Shown here piece after piece: positions 31,341-41,263 of a DNA stretch of 64,000 bases; position 1 is the stretch's first letter, and each line of letters begins with the position of its first letter. The notes beneath the pieces were generated by a model. It saw only the letters and a program-made list of their open reading frames with translations, was not told where the DNA came from and did no database searches. Source of the stretch: Calditrichia bacterium. GTDB lineage: Bacteria > Calditrichota > Calditrichia > RBG-13-44-9 > J075. The translations under genes were made by a program, and so were the position numbers. Location of the stretch: NCBI GenBank assembly GCA_028284905.1, contig JANQQU010000035.1, forward strand, positions 62,001-126,000, written 5' to 3'.

Positions 31341-31709
31341 ATGGTTCAAGAACAAACCCGTCTGAGCGTTGCAGATAATTCTGGCGCAAAGAATGTAATG
31401 TGTATCAGGGTTCTTGGGGGCTCTGGAAAAAAGTATGGCTCCATCGGTGATATTATCGTTGTAGCAGTAAAGAGTGCGATTCCCAACGCGCCGGTTAAAA
31501 AAGGGGATGTTTCCCGAGCGGTTATCGTTCGTACCAAGAAAGAGATTCGCAGAAAAGACGGTTCTTATATCCGTTTTGATGAAAATGCGGCGGTACTGCT
31601 GGATGCGCAGGGAGAGCCGAGAGGGACCCGTATTTTTGGCCCGGTCGCACGTGAATTAAGAGATAAAGATTTTATGAAAATTGTCTCCCTAGCACCCGAA
31701 GTTTTATAA
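31341..31709 (+). CDS. rplN: 50S ribosomal protein L14
   Basis: This 122-residue protein is one of the most conserved large-subunit proteins. It begins [17 protein letters not shown] and carries [20 protein letters not shown] and [20 protein letters not shown]. It forms an inter-subunit bridge with 16S helix 14 and is the binding site of RsfS. Confidence 0.98.
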   Translation: MVQEQTRLSVADNSGAKNVMCIRVLGGSGKKYGSIGDIIVVAVKSAIPNAPVKKGDVSRAVIVRTKKEIRRKDGSYIRFDENAAVLLDAQGEPRGTRIFGPVARELRDKDFMKIVSLAPEVL

Positions 31710-31725
31710 GAGAAGGTAGAGTGAA

Positions 31726-32049
31726 ATGAAAAAGGTTAAAAAAGGCGATAAAGTTTTGATCATTTCCGGAAATAACCGTGGTCGTGAAGGTAAAGTGTTA
31801 AAAGTATTGCCTGACGCAGATAAGGTTATTGTGGAAGGCGTAAATATGCGCAAACGCCATACCCGGCCGACTCAGAAGTTACCACAGGGCGGTATCCTGG
31901 AAATTGAAGCGCCGATTCATATCTCCAATGTAAAAGTGATAGCGCCCAAAAGTAATGTGGCTACCAGAATCGGTGTCAAAGTTCTCAAGGATGGCAGTAA
32001 AGTAAGATATGGTAAGCACAAGGACTGTAACGGCGAAGAGATTGTATAG
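31726..32049 (+). CDS. rplX: 50S ribosomal protein L24
   Basis: This 107-residue protein has a KOW domain at the start ([20 protein letters not shown]) and the [11 protein letters not shown] loop near residue 43. It initiates 23S assembly. The ends match bacterial L24. Confidence 0.97.
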   Translation: MKKVKKGDKVLIISGNNRGREGKVLKVLPDADKVIVEGVNMRKRHTRPTQKLPQGGILEIEAPIHISNVKVIAPKSNVATRIGVKVLKDGSKVRYGKHKDCNGEEIV

Positions 32050-32071
32050 CTTATAATAAGGAATCAGGATC

Positions 32072-32623
32072 ATGAGTACGTATGTTCCTCAAATGAAAGA
32101 AAAGTTTCAGGCAGAAATAGCACCGGCGTTGAGCAAACGCTTTGGCTACAAAAATGGTATGCAAGTGCCGAAACTGGAAAAAATTTGCTTGAATATGGGC
32201 GTTGGTGAAGCGATTCAGGATGCAAAATTGCTGGAAAATGCAGTTGCTGATCTGACAACCATCAGCGGTCAAAAGCCGGAAATCACCAAAGCAAAGAAGT
32301 CTATCTCGAATTTTAAACTTCGTGATAATATGAAGATCGGTTGCCGGGTAACGCTGCGCGGAGTTCGTATGTATGAATTCCTGGATCGTTTTATTAATCT
32401 TGCAGTGCCGCGGATTCGTGACTTCCGGGGATTGCCGACAAACTCCTTTGACGGCAGAGGCAATTATTCCGTTGGTGCGAAAGAGCAGATCATTTTCCCG
32501 GAAATTAATGTTGATAAAATCGATAAGATTCGTGGTTTGAACATTACCTTTGTGACATCAGCCAGCACCGATGAGGAAGCATTTGAGCTGTTAAAAGGTT
32601 TTGGAATGCCATTCAAAAAATAA
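32072..32623 (+). CDS. rplE: 50S ribosomal protein L5
   Basis: This 183-residue protein shows [17 protein letters not shown] near residue 38, [20 protein letters not shown] and the C-terminal [19 protein letters not shown]. It binds 5S rRNA with L18 and touches the P-site tRNA. Confidence 0.98.
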   Translation: MSTYVPQMKEKFQAEIAPALSKRFGYKNGMQVPKLEKICLNMGVGEAIQDAKLLENAVADLTTISGQKPEITKAKKSISNFKLRDNMKIGCRVTLRGVRMYEFLDRFINLAVPRIRDFRGLPTNSFDGRGNYSVGAKEQIIFPEINVDKIDKIRGLNITFVTSASTDEEAFELLKGFGMPFKK

Positions 32624-32638
32624 GTAAGGGAGAATGCT

Positions 32639-32824
32639 TTGGCTAAGAAAGCGTTGATTGCGAAAGCAAAGAAGAAACAAAAGTTTAAGGTAAGAGAATA
32701 TAACCGTTGCGAGCGTTGTGGGCGCCCCAGAGCTTATTATCGTAAGTTTGGTCTTTGCCGGATTTGTTTTCGGGAACTGGCAAACAGAGGTGAGATTCCC
32801 GGCGTAACGAAAGCAAGCTGGTAA
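32639..32824 (+). CDS. rpsN: 30S ribosomal protein S14, zinc-binding type Z
   Basis: This 61-residue protein starts at TTG after AAGGGAGAATGCT. It is the short C+ form with CERC (residues 24-27) and CRIC (40-43) coordinating zinc, and ends [11 protein letters not shown] as this type does. The longer zinc-free paralogue is not in the window. Confidence 0.97.
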   Translation: MAKKALIAKAKKKQKFKVREYNRCERCGRPRAYYRKFGLCRICFRELANRGEIPGVTKASW

Positions 32825-32845
32825 AATTTCGGGAGATACATTGTT

Positions 32846-33250
32846 ATGTCTATGACAGATCCTATTGCTGATTTCTTAACGCGCATCAGAAATGCGCTGC
32901 AAGCAAAACACACTACCGTCGATATCCCCGCTTCCAATATGAAGAAGCGGATGGCGCATATCTTATATGAGCACAAGTTTATTCGCAATTACATTGTGAT
33001 TGATGACGGTAAGCAGGGCACTATTCGGGTGTTCCTGAAATATATTAAAGGCAGTGCTGGTGTACCGGTCATTCATGAATTGAAACGTATTAGCAAGCCG
33101 GGCCGTCGTCATTATGTTGACGTAGATAACTTGCCGCGCGTAAAAAATAATATGGGTATTGCGATTTTAAGTACTTCAAAGGGCGTAATTACAGAGCGTG
33201 AAGCCCGTCGTGAGAATGTTGGCGGCGAAGTTCTCTGCTACGTCTGGTAA
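32846..33250 (+). CDS. rpsH: 30S ribosomal protein S8
   Basis: This 134-residue protein opens [20 protein letters not shown], has the family segments RVFLKYI and [13 protein letters not shown], and ends with [21 protein letters not shown]8 is a central-domain assembly protein and, in E. coli, the repressor of the spc operon. Met3 is an alternative start two codons downstream. Confidence 0.97.
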   Translation: MSMTDPIADFLTRIRNALQAKHTTVDIPASNMKKRMAHILYEHKFIRNYIVIDDGKQGTIRVFLKYIKGSAGVPVIHELKRISKPGRRHYVDVDNLPRVKNNMGIAILSTSKGVITEREARRENVGGEVLCYVW

Positions 33251-33273
33251 TATAAACGAAAAGAGGTGACCAG

Positions 33274-33810
33274 GTGTCTCGAATTGGAAAGTTGCCGATA
33301 GAGCTTCCCTCTGGTGTGGAAGTAAAAATGAGTAACGGGTTAGTAAATGTGAAGGGCCCGAAGGGGCAATTGGAACAGCAGATGGATCCAAGCCTCAATC
33401 TGGAGCTAAAAGATGGTGTAATTACCGTCAGCCGTCCTTCTGATGAGCGCGATGTCCGTGCCAAGCATGGTTTGACCCGCACTTTGATTAATAATATGGT
33501 AGTTGGTGTTTCCGAAGGCTTTAGCAAAACCTTGTTAATCGAAGGTGTTGGTTACAAGGCTGAAGCAAAAGGAAAAGGCGCTGTATTTTCTTTGGGATTT
33601 TCCCATATCATCTACTTTGTGCCGCCAACATCAGTGAAAGTGGAAATTCCCGCACCGACCAGAGTTGTTGTTTCCGGCATCGACAAGGTTTTAGTTGGGC
33701 AAGTTGCCGCAAAGATCCGTTCCTTCCGGCCGCCGGAGCCTTACAAAGGTAAAGGCGTTCGCTACGAAAACGAATATGTTCGCCGGAAAGCCGGGAAAAC
33801 AGCGAAATAA
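33274..33810 (+). CDS. rplF: 50S ribosomal protein L6
   Basis: This 178-residue protein starts at GTG (MSRIGKLPIELPSGVEV). It has the duplicated L6 fold and the C-terminal signature FRPPEPYKGKGVRYENEYV near residue 152. It lies near the sarcin-ricin loop. An AGAGGTGACC SD precedes the GTG. Confidence 0.97.
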   Translation: MSRIGKLPIELPSGVEVKMSNGLVNVKGPKGQLEQQMDPSLNLELKDGVITVSRPSDERDVRAKHGLTRTLINNMVVGVSEGFSKTLLIEGVGYKAEAKGKGAVFSLGFSHIIYFVPPTSVKVEIPAPTRVVVSGIDKVLVGQVAAKIRSFRPPEPYKGKGVRYENEYVRRKAGKTAK

Positions 33811-33837
33811 TTAACTTGGAAATAGGTGATTAGAGCC

Positions 33838-34176
33838 ATGAAAAAAGTTGTTCGTCGTAAAAAAAGAATTTTTGGGAGCTCAGACAAACCTCGTCTGGTG
33901 GTTTCAAGAAGCCTGAAATACGTTTATGCACAGATTATCGACGATGATAGTCAGCAGACACTGTTAGGGGCATCCGAAAAAAGCAAAGAGCTGGCTGATA
34001 AACTGAAAGATGTAGAGTCTCGGGTTGAAGCCAGCAAGCTTGTTGGAGAATACCTGGCGAAAAAAGCCCTGGAAAAAGACATTAAAAAAGTTGTCTTTGA
34101 TCGTAATGGTTACAAATATCACGGCCGCGTTAAAGCATTGGCCGAGGGCGCTCGCGAGGGTGGATTAGAATTTTAA
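33838..34176 (+). CDS. rplR: 50S ribosomal protein L18
   Basis: This 112-residue 5S rRNA-binding protein shows [20 protein letters not shown] near the start and [20 protein letters not shown] near the end. The ATG at 33838 is preceded by AGGTGA; an in-frame GTG at 33826 lies within that SD and was rejected. Confidence 0.96.
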   Translation: MKKVVRRKKRIFGSSDKPRLVVSRSLKYVYAQIIDDDSQQTLLGASEKSKELADKLKDVESRVEASKLVGEYLAKKALEKDIKKVVFDRNGYKYHGRVKALAEGAREGGLEF

Positions 34177-34194
34177 AAAAATTGAGAGGATGTT

Positions 34195-34701
34195 GTGACA
34201 GATCGAATCAATCCACACGAATTAGACTTGAAAGAAAAAGTCGTTTATATCAACCGCGTCGCCAAAGTGGTAAAGGGTGGTCGCCGGTTTAGTTTTAGTG
34301 CAATTGTTGTTGTCGGTGATGGCAATGGCCATGTTGGTGTTGGCCTTGGGAAAGCAAATGAAGTTGTGAATGCTATCTCGAAAGCAACAGAGCGGGCTAA
34401 AAAAGAAGTTCGCCGGATCGACATCTTGAATGGCACAATTCCTTACCAGGTTTATGGTAAATACGGCGCCGGAAAAGTGGTTCTGAAACCAGCCTCTCCG
34501 GGAACAGGTGTCATTGCCGGTGGTGCTGTCCGTGCGATCTGCGAAATGGTCGGTATTCGTGATATCCTGACCAAGACGATCGGTTCCACGAACCCGCACA
34601 GTGTTGTAAAAGCGACGATGGTTGCTTTGGAGAACCTGGAAGATGCGATGACGATCGCTCGGAATCGTGGCCTTTCTATAAAAGAACTCTATACGCTTTA
34701 A
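34195..34701 (+). CDS. rpsE: 30S ribosomal protein S5
   Basis: This 168-residue protein starts at GTG after GAGAGGATGTT. The double-stranded-RNA-binding-like N-domain ([20 protein letters not shown]) and the C-domain ([20 protein letters not shown]) are present. S5 helps set decoding accuracy. The residues usually changed in spectinomycin resistance look unaltered. Confidence 0.97.
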   Translation: MTDRINPHELDLKEKVVYINRVAKVVKGGRRFSFSAIVVVGDGNGHVGVGLGKANEVVNAISKATERAKKEVRRIDILNGTIPYQVYGKYGAGKVVLKPASPGTGVIAGGAVRAICEMVGIRDILTKTIGSTNPHSVVKATMVALENLEDAMTIARNRGLSIKELYTL

Positions 34702-34717
34702 ATATTGAGAGAACATC

Positions 34718-34918
34718 ATGGCTAAGAAAAAGAAAAGCGCAATGCTTAAGATTACTCAGGTTCGCAGCGTCATCGGTTACAAAAAAGATCAGAAGCGGAC
34801 CATCGAAGCACTCGGTTTGCGACGTATTCGTCACTCCGTAGTTCATAAAGATACCCCGCAAATCCGGGGAATGGTTCAAAAAGTCGTGCATTTAGTCACG
34901 GTCGAAGAAGTAGCGTAA
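34718..34918 (+). CDS. rpmD: 50S ribosomal protein L30
   Basis: This 66-residue protein carries [20 protein letters not shown] and [20 protein letters not shown], the L30 signature, ending [15 protein letters not shown]. Its place between rpsE and rplO is standard. Confidence 0.97.
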   Translation: MAKKKKSAMLKITQVRSVIGYKKDQKRTIEALGLRRIRHSVVHKDTPQIRGMVQKVVHLVTVEEVA

Positions 34919-34937
34919 AACGACTGAGGAATATAAA

Positions 34938-35375
34938 ATGGATATAGGATCTTTAAAAAAAGCAGCGGGATCTACCCGAAAGACAAAAAGAATTGGCCGT
35001 GGTGAAGGATCCGGCACAGGATGTACTGCCGGCCGTGGGCACAAAGGGCAGCGGTCTCGCTCCGGTTCCAAGCGTCGCGCATGGTTTGAAGGTGGGCAGA
35101 TGCCTATCCAGCGTAGATTACCGAAGTTCGGCTTTCATCAGTATAGCCGGAACGTATACCAGGTGGTTAATTTAAAAGACCTCGAAGGGCTTGAGGAGAC
35201 GGAAATCAATCCGGAAGTTTTGGCGAAGCATGGCCTGGTTAAAAAAGCAGATGAACCGGTTAAGGTGCTGGGAACAGGTGATATCAAGAAAAAGGTCACT
35301 ATTCAAGTGCATGCAGTTAGTAAAACTGCCCAGGAGAAGATTGAAAAATCAGGAGGCGGTGTTACGCTATTATGA
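34938..35375 (+). CDS. rplO: 50S ribosomal protein L15
   Basis: This 145-residue protein has the extended basic N-terminus (KRIGRGEGSGTGCTAGRGHK) and the GGQMPIQRRLPKFGF motif near residue 52. Its stop overlaps the secY start (ATGA), so ribosome re-initiation couples the two. Confidence 0.97.
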   Translation: MDIGSLKKAAGSTRKTKRIGRGEGSGTGCTAGRGHKGQRSRSGSKRRAWFEGGQMPIQRRLPKFGFHQYSRNVYQVVNLKDLEGLEETEINPEVLAKHGLVKKADEPVKVLGTGDIKKKVTIQVHAVSKTAQEKIEKSGGGVTLL

Positions 35376-36682
35376 TTGAGACTTTTCGCAATATTTTCAA
35401 GATCAGTGACCTTCGGAAGAAAATTGGTTTCACAGTGTTTATCCTGGCAATCGCCAGAGTTGGTACTCACATTGTTACCCCGGGGGTAGACACCGATAGC
35501 CTGCAGGCTATCTGGGCGAATTCTGAGAACACGGTTTTTGGTCTATATGACCTTTTTGCCGGCGGCGCTTTTAGTAAAGCCGCTGTCTTTGGTTTGGGGA
35601 TTATGCCATATATTAGTGCATCGATTATCTTCCAGTTGCTGGGTGCTGTTTGGCCGACGATACAACGCCTTCAGCAGTCTGGCGAAGAAGGCCGGAAGAA
35701 AATTACCCAGTATACCCGTTACTCCACCCTGGTACTTTCTGCGATGCAGGCGTTTGCTGTTGCAGTTTGGCTGGAAAGCCAGAATGTCGCATTTTCACCG
35801 GGATTTACCTTTAAAATGGTAACCATGATTTCAATGGCTTCCGGAACAATGTTGTTGATGTGGCTTGGGGAACAAATTGATGAGCGAGGTATCGGAAATG
35901 GTATTTCGTTGCTTATTATGGTTGGTATTATTGCATCATTTCCTACCGCACTTTCGCAAGAGTGGCTGGAATTCACCAATAATAACCGTACACTCCTGAC
36001 AGAAGTATTACTGATTTTCATTGCATTTGGTATCATCGCGTTCGTTGTTGCCCTTACCCAGGGACAAAGAAAGATTCCGGTGCAATATGCAAAACGAGTC
36101 GTGGGCAGGAAAGTCTACGGTGGTGTAAATACACACTTCCCGTTGCGAGTGAATGCTTCCGGCGTTATGCCGATCATCTTCGCCCAGGCGATTATGTTCA
36201 TTCCGAACACCTTATTTTCTCTGTTTCCGGATAGCGAAACGGTTAACTGGATTGCCCAGTATTTTCAATTCGATTCCTTTTTCTATTGGTTTGTTTACGG
36301 TGTGATCATCATTTTCTTTACTTACTTCTATACTGCGATTATTCTTAATCCGATTGAAGTAGCAGACAACCTGAAGAAGCAAGGCGGGTTTATTCCCGGT
36401 GTTCGTCCCGGCAAAAAAACGGCTGAATATCTTGATAATATTCTGACCCGTGTAACGTTACCGGGCGCTATCGCACTCGCTTTTGTTGCGATTATTCCTT
36501 ACATCCTTATCAAAGGATTCAACATCAACTTCGGTTATGCTTCATTTTTCGGAGGCACCGGATTGTTGATTATCGTTGGTGTGGCACTGGATTTTATTCA
36601 GCAAATCGAATCGCATCTCTACATGCGTCACTATGAAGGTTTTAGTGGTGGTCGCGGTGGCCGCATCAGAGGCAGAAGGTAA
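35372..36682 (+). CDS. secY: Preprotein translocase subunit SecY
   Basis: This 436-residue protein has ten predicted TM helices. Recognisable segments are GIMPYISASIIFQLL in TM2, the TQGQRKIPVQYAKR cytosolic loop and the LNPIEVADNLKKQGGFIPG loop before TM9. It forms the channel with SecE. The C-terminus is a short Gly/Arg-rich tail. Unlike the common Gram-positive order, no adk lies between it and map. Confidence 0.97.
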   Translation: MIETFRNIFKISDLRKKIGFTVFILAIARVGTHIVTPGVDTDSLQAIWANSENTVFGLYDLFAGGAFSKAAVFGLGIMPYISASIIFQLLGAVWPTIQRLQQSGEEGRKKITQYTRYSTLVLSAMQAFAVAVWLESQNVAFSPGFTFKMVTMISMASGTMLLMWLGEQIDERGIGNGISLLIMVGIIASFPTALSQEWLEFTNNNRTLLTEVLLIFIAFGIIAFVVALTQGQRKIPVQYAKRVVGRKVYGGVNTHFPLRVNASGVMPIIFAQAIMFIPNTLFSLFPDSETVNWIAQYFQFDSFFYWFVYGVIIIFFTYFYTAIILNPIEVADNLKKQGGFIPGVRPGKKTAEYLDNILTRVTLPGAIALAFVAIIPYILIKGFNINFGYASFFGGTGLLIIVGVALDFIQQIESHLYMRHYEGFSGGRGGRIRGRR

Positions 36683-36689
36683 TACTGTA

Positions 36690-37454
36690 ATGGCGATTTC
36701 GATTAAATCGAATAAAGAGCTTGATTTGATGCGAGCCAGTTCCCGTCTCGTTGCGGAAACGTTTCAACATATCGCACCACATATCAAGCCTGGCGTTACG
36801 ACAAAAGAGATTGATAAGAAAGTAGAAAAATACATAACCGATAGAGGCGCTTACCCTGCATTTAAGGGATTATATGGTTTTCCGGCGAGTGCTTGCATCT
36901 CGGTAAATGAAGAAGTTGTTCACGGTATTCCTTCTAAAAAGCGTTATCTCGAAGAAGGTGACATTGTCAGTATAGACATTGGCGTGCTGCAGGACGGTTA
37001 CTATGGAGATGCAGCATTTACCTTTTCAGTCGGTAAAGTAGCAGAAGAAAAAAAAAGGTTGATGAAAGTCACCTGGGATTCATTACATTTAGGGATTGAT
37101 CAGGCCCGGGATGGCAATCGTCTGCAGGATATTTCTGCAAAGATTCAGCAGCATGCGGAATCTCATGGGTATTCGGTCGTTCGGATTTTAGTAGGACATG
37201 GTATTGGAAAAGAGCTCCACGAAGATCCGCAAATACCTAATTATGGCAAAGCAGGAAAAGGGCCGTTACTACGGTCCGGCTTTACGTTTGCCATTGAACC
37301 GATGATCAACATGGGCACTAAAAATGTCCATACACTCCAGGACGACTGGACGATCGTCACTGACGATCTGAGACCGTCCGCTCACTATGAGCATACAATT
37401 TTAATACAGGACGGGGAGCCGGAGATTTTAACGAAACATGAATTAAGTCCATAA
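36690..37454 (+). CDS. map: Methionine aminopeptidase, type I
   Basis: This 254-residue enzyme removes N-terminal methionine from nascent proteins. The metal ligands appear in order as VSIDIGV (Asp), [10 protein letters not shown] (Asp), [12 protein letters not shown] (His), FAIEPMI (Glu) and the C-terminal YEHTILI (Glu). It belongs to the short type Ia class without an N-terminal extension. The ATG at 36690 lies seven bases after the secY stop; an earlier frame start overlaps secY and was rejected. Confidence 0.97.
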   Translation: MAISIKSNKELDLMRASSRLVAETFQHIAPHIKPGVTTKEIDKKVEKYITDRGAYPAFKGLYGFPASACISVNEEVVHGIPSKKRYLEEGDIVSIDIGVLQDGYYGDAAFTFSVGKVAEEKKRLMKVTWDSLHLGIDQARDGNRLQDISAKIQQHAESHGYSVVRILVGHGIGKELHEDPQIPNYGKAGKGPLLRSGFTFAIEPMINMGTKNVHTLQDDWTIVTDDLRPSAHYEHTILIQDGEPEILTKHELSP

Positions 37455-37465
37455 GAAGGTGTATA

Positions 37466-37684
37466 TTGGCAAAAGAACAACCCATAGCAGTTGATGGTAT
37501 TATTAAGGAAACATTACCGAACGCAACATTTCGGGTCGAGCTTGAAAACGGACATATCGTCCTGGCGCATGTTTCCGGCAAAATGAGAATGCATTTTATC
37601 AAGATTTTACCGGGCGATAAAGTGAAGATGGAGCTTTCTCCATATGACCTGACCCGGGGAAGAATCACATATCGATATAAGTAA
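37466..37684 (+). CDS. infA: Translation initiation factor IF-1
   Basis: This 72-residue OB-fold protein starts at TTG after AGAAGGTGTATA. It begins [20 protein letters not shown] and ends RGRITYRYK, the exact family limits. It occupies the A site during initiation. The order map-infA-rpmJ is typical. Confidence 0.97.
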   Translation: MAKEQPIAVDGIIKETLPNATFRVELENGHIVLAHVSGKMRMHFIKILPGDKVKMELSPYDLTRGRITYRYK

Positions 37685-37698
37685 TAAGGGATTTCGAG

Positions 37699-37815
37699 AT
37701 GAAAGTACAGGCTTCCGTAAAAAAGCGTTGTGAGCACTGCAAGATTATCCGCCGGAAAGGCGTTGTGCGGGTAATTTGTAAGAAGAACCCCCGTCATAAG
37801 CAGCGGCAGGGTTGA
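37699..37815 (+). CDS. rpmJ: 50S ribosomal protein L36
   Basis: This 38-residue zinc-ribbon protein reads [20 protein letters not shown] at the start and has CEHC at residues 11-14, Cys27 and His33 as the zinc ligands (C+ form). It ends HKQRQG with a TGA stop. It is below the usual ORF-size cut-off but is unambiguous by sequence and by its place between infA and rpsM. Confidence 0.96.
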   Translation: MKVQASVKKRCEHCKIIRRKGVVRVICKKNPRHKQRQG

Positions 37816-37870
37816 TAGTAACATGCAAATAAGCGTAGAGATAATATAATAAAGTTTTTAGGAGGTACGT

Positions 37871-38239
37871 GTGGCGCGTATTACAGGCGTTGATTTACCT
37901 AAGAATAAACCGGTCAGTATTGGGCTAACTTACATCTTCGGCATTGGCCGCACAACGGCGATGAAGATTTGCGAAGTAACAAAAGTTGATCCTACTACCC
38001 GTGTGCATGCGTTAACAGACGATCAAATTAAAATGATTCGGGAAACAATTCTACAGAATTATAAAGTAGAAGGTGCCTTGAAGTCTGAAATCAATATGAA
38101 CATCAAACGGCTTATCGACATCGGTTGCTATCGTGGACTTCGTCATAAGATGGGACTGCCGGTACATGGGCAAAGAACTTCGACAAATGCCCGCACCAGA
38201 AAAGGTCGTCGCCGCGCGATTACCAAGAAGAAAAAATAA
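37871..38239 (+). CDS. rpsM: 30S ribosomal protein S13
   Basis: This 122-residue protein starts at GTG after AGGAGGTAC. It shows [20 protein letters not shown], the helix-hairpin-helix [11 protein letters not shown] and the C-terminal [13 protein letters not shown] tail that reaches the P site. It heads the alpha operon block. Confidence 0.98.
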   Translation: MARITGVDLPKNKPVSIGLTYIFGIGRTTAMKICEVTKVDPTTRVHALTDDQIKMIRETILQNYKVEGALKSEINMNIKRLIDIGCYRGLRHKMGLPVHGQRTSTNARTRKGRRRAITKKKK

Positions 38240-38318
38240 GCAAGTCCATTTGGGCTGATCCTTTCGGTATAGATCCGGAAGTGCATATAAATCAAGCTAG
38301 TATAAGGAGGATAGCGCA

Positions 38319-38708
38319 TTGGCTAGAAGAGGTCGCGTTGTTCGCAAGAAAAAAGAGCAAGTAGATGCACATGGTGTTGCTCATATTAAATCTACCTTTA
38401 ACAATACAAACGTTACCCTGACGGATCAAAAAGGGAACGTTATTTCCTGGGCAACTGCCGGCAAAGTCGGTTTCAAAGGGTCCAGAAAAAATACCCCTTA
38501 TGCAGCGCAGCAGGCAGCAGAAAATGCCGCCAAAGAAGCAATGGATGTTGGTCTGCGCAAAGTAGATGTAGAAGTAAAAGGCCCAGGGGGTGGCCGTGAA
38601 GCGGCAATTCGTTCCTTACAGGCGGCCGGACTGGAGATTTTGTCGATTAAAGACGTTACGCCAATCCCGCATAATGGCTGTCGTCCGCCGAAGAAACGCC
38701 GTGTTTAA
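38319..38708 (+). CDS. rpsK: 30S ribosomal protein S11
   Basis: This 129-residue protein starts at TTG after AAGGAGGATAGCGCA. The segments [20 protein letters not shown] and [20 protein letters not shown] and the tail [13 protein letters not shown] are the family marks. It lies in the 30S platform. Confidence 0.98.
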   Translation: MARRGRVVRKKKEQVDAHGVAHIKSTFNNTNVTLTDQKGNVISWATAGKVGFKGSRKNTPYAAQQAAENAAKEAMDVGLRKVDVEVKGPGGGREAAIRSLQAAGLEILSIKDVTPIPHNGCRPPKKRRV

Positions 38709-38740
38709 TACAAGAACAATTTGAATGGAGAGAAATACGA

Positions 38741-39370
38741 ATGGCACGATATACAGGACCTGTCTGTAAACTGTGTAGACGAGAAGGAACAAAACTATTT
38801 TTGAAAGGCACGCGTTGTTTTTCTGCTAAATGCGCTTTCGAAAAGCGGTCTTATATCCCCGGGCAGCATGGCCAGGGACGCAGATCCAAGCTTTCCGAAT
38901 ACGGTATTCAGCTACGTGAAAAGCAAAAAGTTAAACGGATGTACGGCGTGCTGGAATCCCAGTTTAGAAATTATTATGAAAGAGCTAGTCGCCAGAAAGG
39001 CGTTACAGGTGAAAACCTGCTGAGCATTCTGGAAAGCCGTCTGGACAATGTAATCTACCGTCTGGGGTTTGCCCCATCACGGAATTCGGCCCGTCAGCTC
39101 GTTCTGCACCGTCACTTCACGGTAAACGGCCGGCGTGTAAATGTGCCGTCGTATCGCGTAAAACCGGGTGATATCATTTCCGTGCAAGACAAAAGCCGGA
39201 AATTAACCGTCGTTCATGATTCCATGCGGAAAATGAAGGACGAGAGCCTGGTACCCTGGCTTCGTGTTGATAAAGCGAAGCTGGAAGGTGAATTCCTGGA
39301 AAGACCTGCTCGCCAGGATATGCCGATTGACGTTCAGGAAAATCTGATCGTCGAGCTTTACTCTAAGTAA
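38741..39370 (+). CDS. rpsD: 30S ribosomal protein S4, zinc-binding form
   Basis: This 209-residue protein has an N-terminal zinc site (CKLC near residue 9, then Cys26 and Cys31) and the S4 RNA-binding domain [20 protein letters not shown] near residue 92. S4 starts 16S assembly and, in E. coli, represses the alpha operon. GGAGAG precedes the ATG. Confidence 0.98.
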   Translation: MARYTGPVCKLCRREGTKLFLKGTRCFSAKCAFEKRSYIPGQHGQGRRSKLSEYGIQLREKQKVKRMYGVLESQFRNYYERASRQKGVTGENLLSILESRLDNVIYRLGFAPSRNSARQLVLHRHFTVNGRRVNVPSYRVKPGDIISVQDKSRKLTVVHDSMRKMKDESLVPWLRVDKAKLEGEFLERPARQDMPIDVQENLIVELYSK

Positions 39371-39408
39371 TGACGAGTTAAAAAACGAAACTTCGTTAGG
39401 AGTTTTCT

Positions 39409-40392
39409 ATGAACTGGGTAAATTTATTAATGCCGGAAAAGGTTGAACTGGATGAATCAACTTATTCCACTAATTTCGGACGCTTTGTCGTCCAACCCCT
39501 CGAAAGAGGTTTCGGGGTAACCTTAGGAAATATTTTTAGAAGAGTACTTCTTTCATCGATTCAGGGTGCGGCAATCACCGCTATTCGTATCGATGGTGTG
39601 CAGCACGAATTTGCGACCATTGATGGTGTGAAGGAAGATCTGACCAATATTATCCTGAACCTGAAGCAAGTTCGGATCAAATTATTGAACAAGCGTCCGG
39701 ACAAAGTGAATTTGCATTTGGAAGGCCCTGCAGATTTTAAAGCTGGTGACCTGGAAAAATATACCACTGATTTTGAAGTTCTTAATCCTGATCTGCATCT
39801 TGCGACTCTGAATGAGTCCGCTCAAATTGATATGGAAATTCGGGTTGGCAAAGGTCGTGGTTATGTGCCTGCGGATGAAAATAAGCCGCTGGAAGCATCT
39901 ATCGGCCTGATTCCGATCGACTCTATCTTCTCCCCGGTGCTGAACGTTCGTTTTGATGTTGAGAACGTACGTGTCGGTCAGCGGACAGATTATGAGAAGT
40001 TAGTTTTGGAAATCAAAACAGATGGTAGCCTTACTCCGGACGATGCACTGACATTCGCCGGAAAGATTATTAAAGATCATGTGCAACTCTTCATTAACTT
40101 CGACTTCGAGCCGGAAGAAGAAGAGACTCAGGAAATTGATGAAGAAGTTCTACGCATTAAGAAGCTTATGAAAATGAATGTTGATGAGTTGGAACTGTCC
40201 GTTCGTTCTCACAACTGTTTGAAAAATGCGAATATCAAAACTATCGGAGATCTGGTTCGTTTAGACGAGGCGGAACTGTTGAAATTCCGTAACTTCGGTA
40301 GAAAATCGTTGCAGGAAATTCAAGAGATTCTGGAAAGAAAAGGTTTATACTTCGGAATGGATGTGGATAAATATCTCAAAGGCGACGATTAA
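39409..40392 (+). CDS. rpoA: DNA-directed RNA polymerase subunit alpha
   Basis: This 327-residue subunit has the N-terminal dimerisation domain (RGFGVTLGNIFRRVLLSS near residue 33) and the C-terminal helix-hairpin-helix domain (ELSVRSHNCLKNANIKTIGD and LLKFRNFGRKSLQEI). The C-terminal domain contacts UP elements and activators. Length and position between rpsD and rplQ are standard. Confidence 0.98.
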   Translation: MNWVNLLMPEKVELDESTYSTNFGRFVVQPLERGFGVTLGNIFRRVLLSSIQGAAITAIRIDGVQHEFATIDGVKEDLTNIILNLKQVRIKLLNKRPDKVNLHLEGPADFKAGDLEKYTTDFEVLNPDLHLATLNESAQIDMEIRVGKGRGYVPADENKPLEASIGLIPIDSIFSPVLNVRFDVENVRVGQRTDYEKLVLEIKTDGSLTPDDALTFAGKIIKDHVQLFINFDFEPEEEETQEIDEEVLRIKKLMKMNVDELELSVRSHNCLKNANIKTIGDLVRLDEAELLKFRNFGRKSLQEIQEILERKGLYFGMDVDKYLKGDD

Positions 40393-40420
40393 TCTCTAAA
40401 TTTAACGGAGTAGAAGAATA

Positions 40421-41146
40421 ATGCGACATCGTAATAAAGTCAAAAAGCTGGGTAAAAATGCCAGCCACCGCAAGGCGATGCTGAAGAATATGGCATCGGC
40501 ATTAATTGAACATCACCAGATTAAAACGACGCTGACGAAAGCGAAAGCTGCACAGAGCTATATCGAAAAGTTAATTACTTTCGGGAAAAACGACACGGTT
40601 CATTCCCGGCGTCAGGCATTTCGTTTTCTGCAAAATCGTACTCTGGTAAAGGTCCTGTTTGACGACATCGCCTCGACTTACGAAGATCGCAAAGGCGGTT
40701 ATACCCGGGTGATCAAGCTCGGTAAGCGTCGTGGAGATGGTGCAGAAATGGCCATTCTCCAACTGGTTGGTTTTGAAAAGCTGGTTGTTGATGAAGCACC
40801 TCAGAAAAAGAAAAGAAAAACCACCAAGGCAGCGGCCCCGGCTGCAGCCGATCAAGACAAAAAAGAAGAAACAGTAGAAGAGAGCGCCCCGGAAGCAGCG
40901 GCAGAAGTAGTAGAAGAAGCGGCAGCGAAAACGGAAGCGGCAGCAGAAGCAGCGACGGAAGCGGTAGAAGAAGCAGCGGCGGAGACGAAAGCAGCAGCGA
41001 AGAAAGCAACTGAGACGAAAAAACCTGCGGAAAAGAAAGCGAAGCCGAAGGCGAAGGCAGCAGCGAAGAAAGAAGAAGATGGCGAAAAGCCGAAGAAAAA
41101 GGCAGCGCCGAAAAAAAAGGATGATGCGGACGCAGAAGACAAATAA
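40421..41146 (+). CDS. rplQ: 50S ribosomal protein L17 with long low-complexity C-terminal tail
   Basis: The first 125 residues are a normal L17 (MRHRNKVKKLGKNASHRKAM, then ALIEHHQIKTTLTKAKA). About 115 further residues follow, almost wholly Ala, Glu and Lys. The tail starts with a KKKRKTTKAAAP patch, passes through an acidic Ala/Glu stretch, and ends in a Lys/Pro-rich segment closing DADAEDK. Typical L17 stops near 120 residues. The tail has no stop or frameshift at the junction, so it is translated as one protein. Such tails occur on some ribosomal proteins in FCB-group bacteria; the function is unknown. A terminator follows. Confidence 0.95.
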   Translation: MRHRNKVKKLGKNASHRKAMLKNMASALIEHHQIKTTLTKAKAAQSYIEKLITFGKNDTVHSRRQAFRFLQNRTLVKVLFDDIASTYEDRKGGYTRVIKLGKRRGDGAEMAILQLVGFEKLVVDEAPQKKKRKTTKAAAPAAADQDKKEETVEESAPEAAAEVVEEAAAKTEAAAEAATEAVEEAAAETKAAAKKATETKKPAEKKAKPKAKAAAKKEEDGEKPKKKAAPKKKDDADAEDK

Positions 41147-41215
41147 AGAAGACAAGAAGGTCTTTTCCCAGTAGTTGCGTTTCTCTTTTTTAGTTTCGAT
41201 TCTGATAACAGAAAT

Positions 41216-41254
41216 AGCGGTGTTCGGACCTTCCGAATTCCGCTTTTTCGTTTT
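41216..41254 (+). terminator. Terminator of the ribosomal/alpha block
   Basis: The hairpin has outer stem AGCGG/CCGCT, a two-base internal mismatch, inner stem TTCGG/CCGAA and loop ACCTT, followed by TTTTCGTTTT. It lies 69 bases past rplQ and marks the end of the gene-expression superblock. Confidence 0.78.
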
Positions 41255-41263
41255 AAGGGCAGG

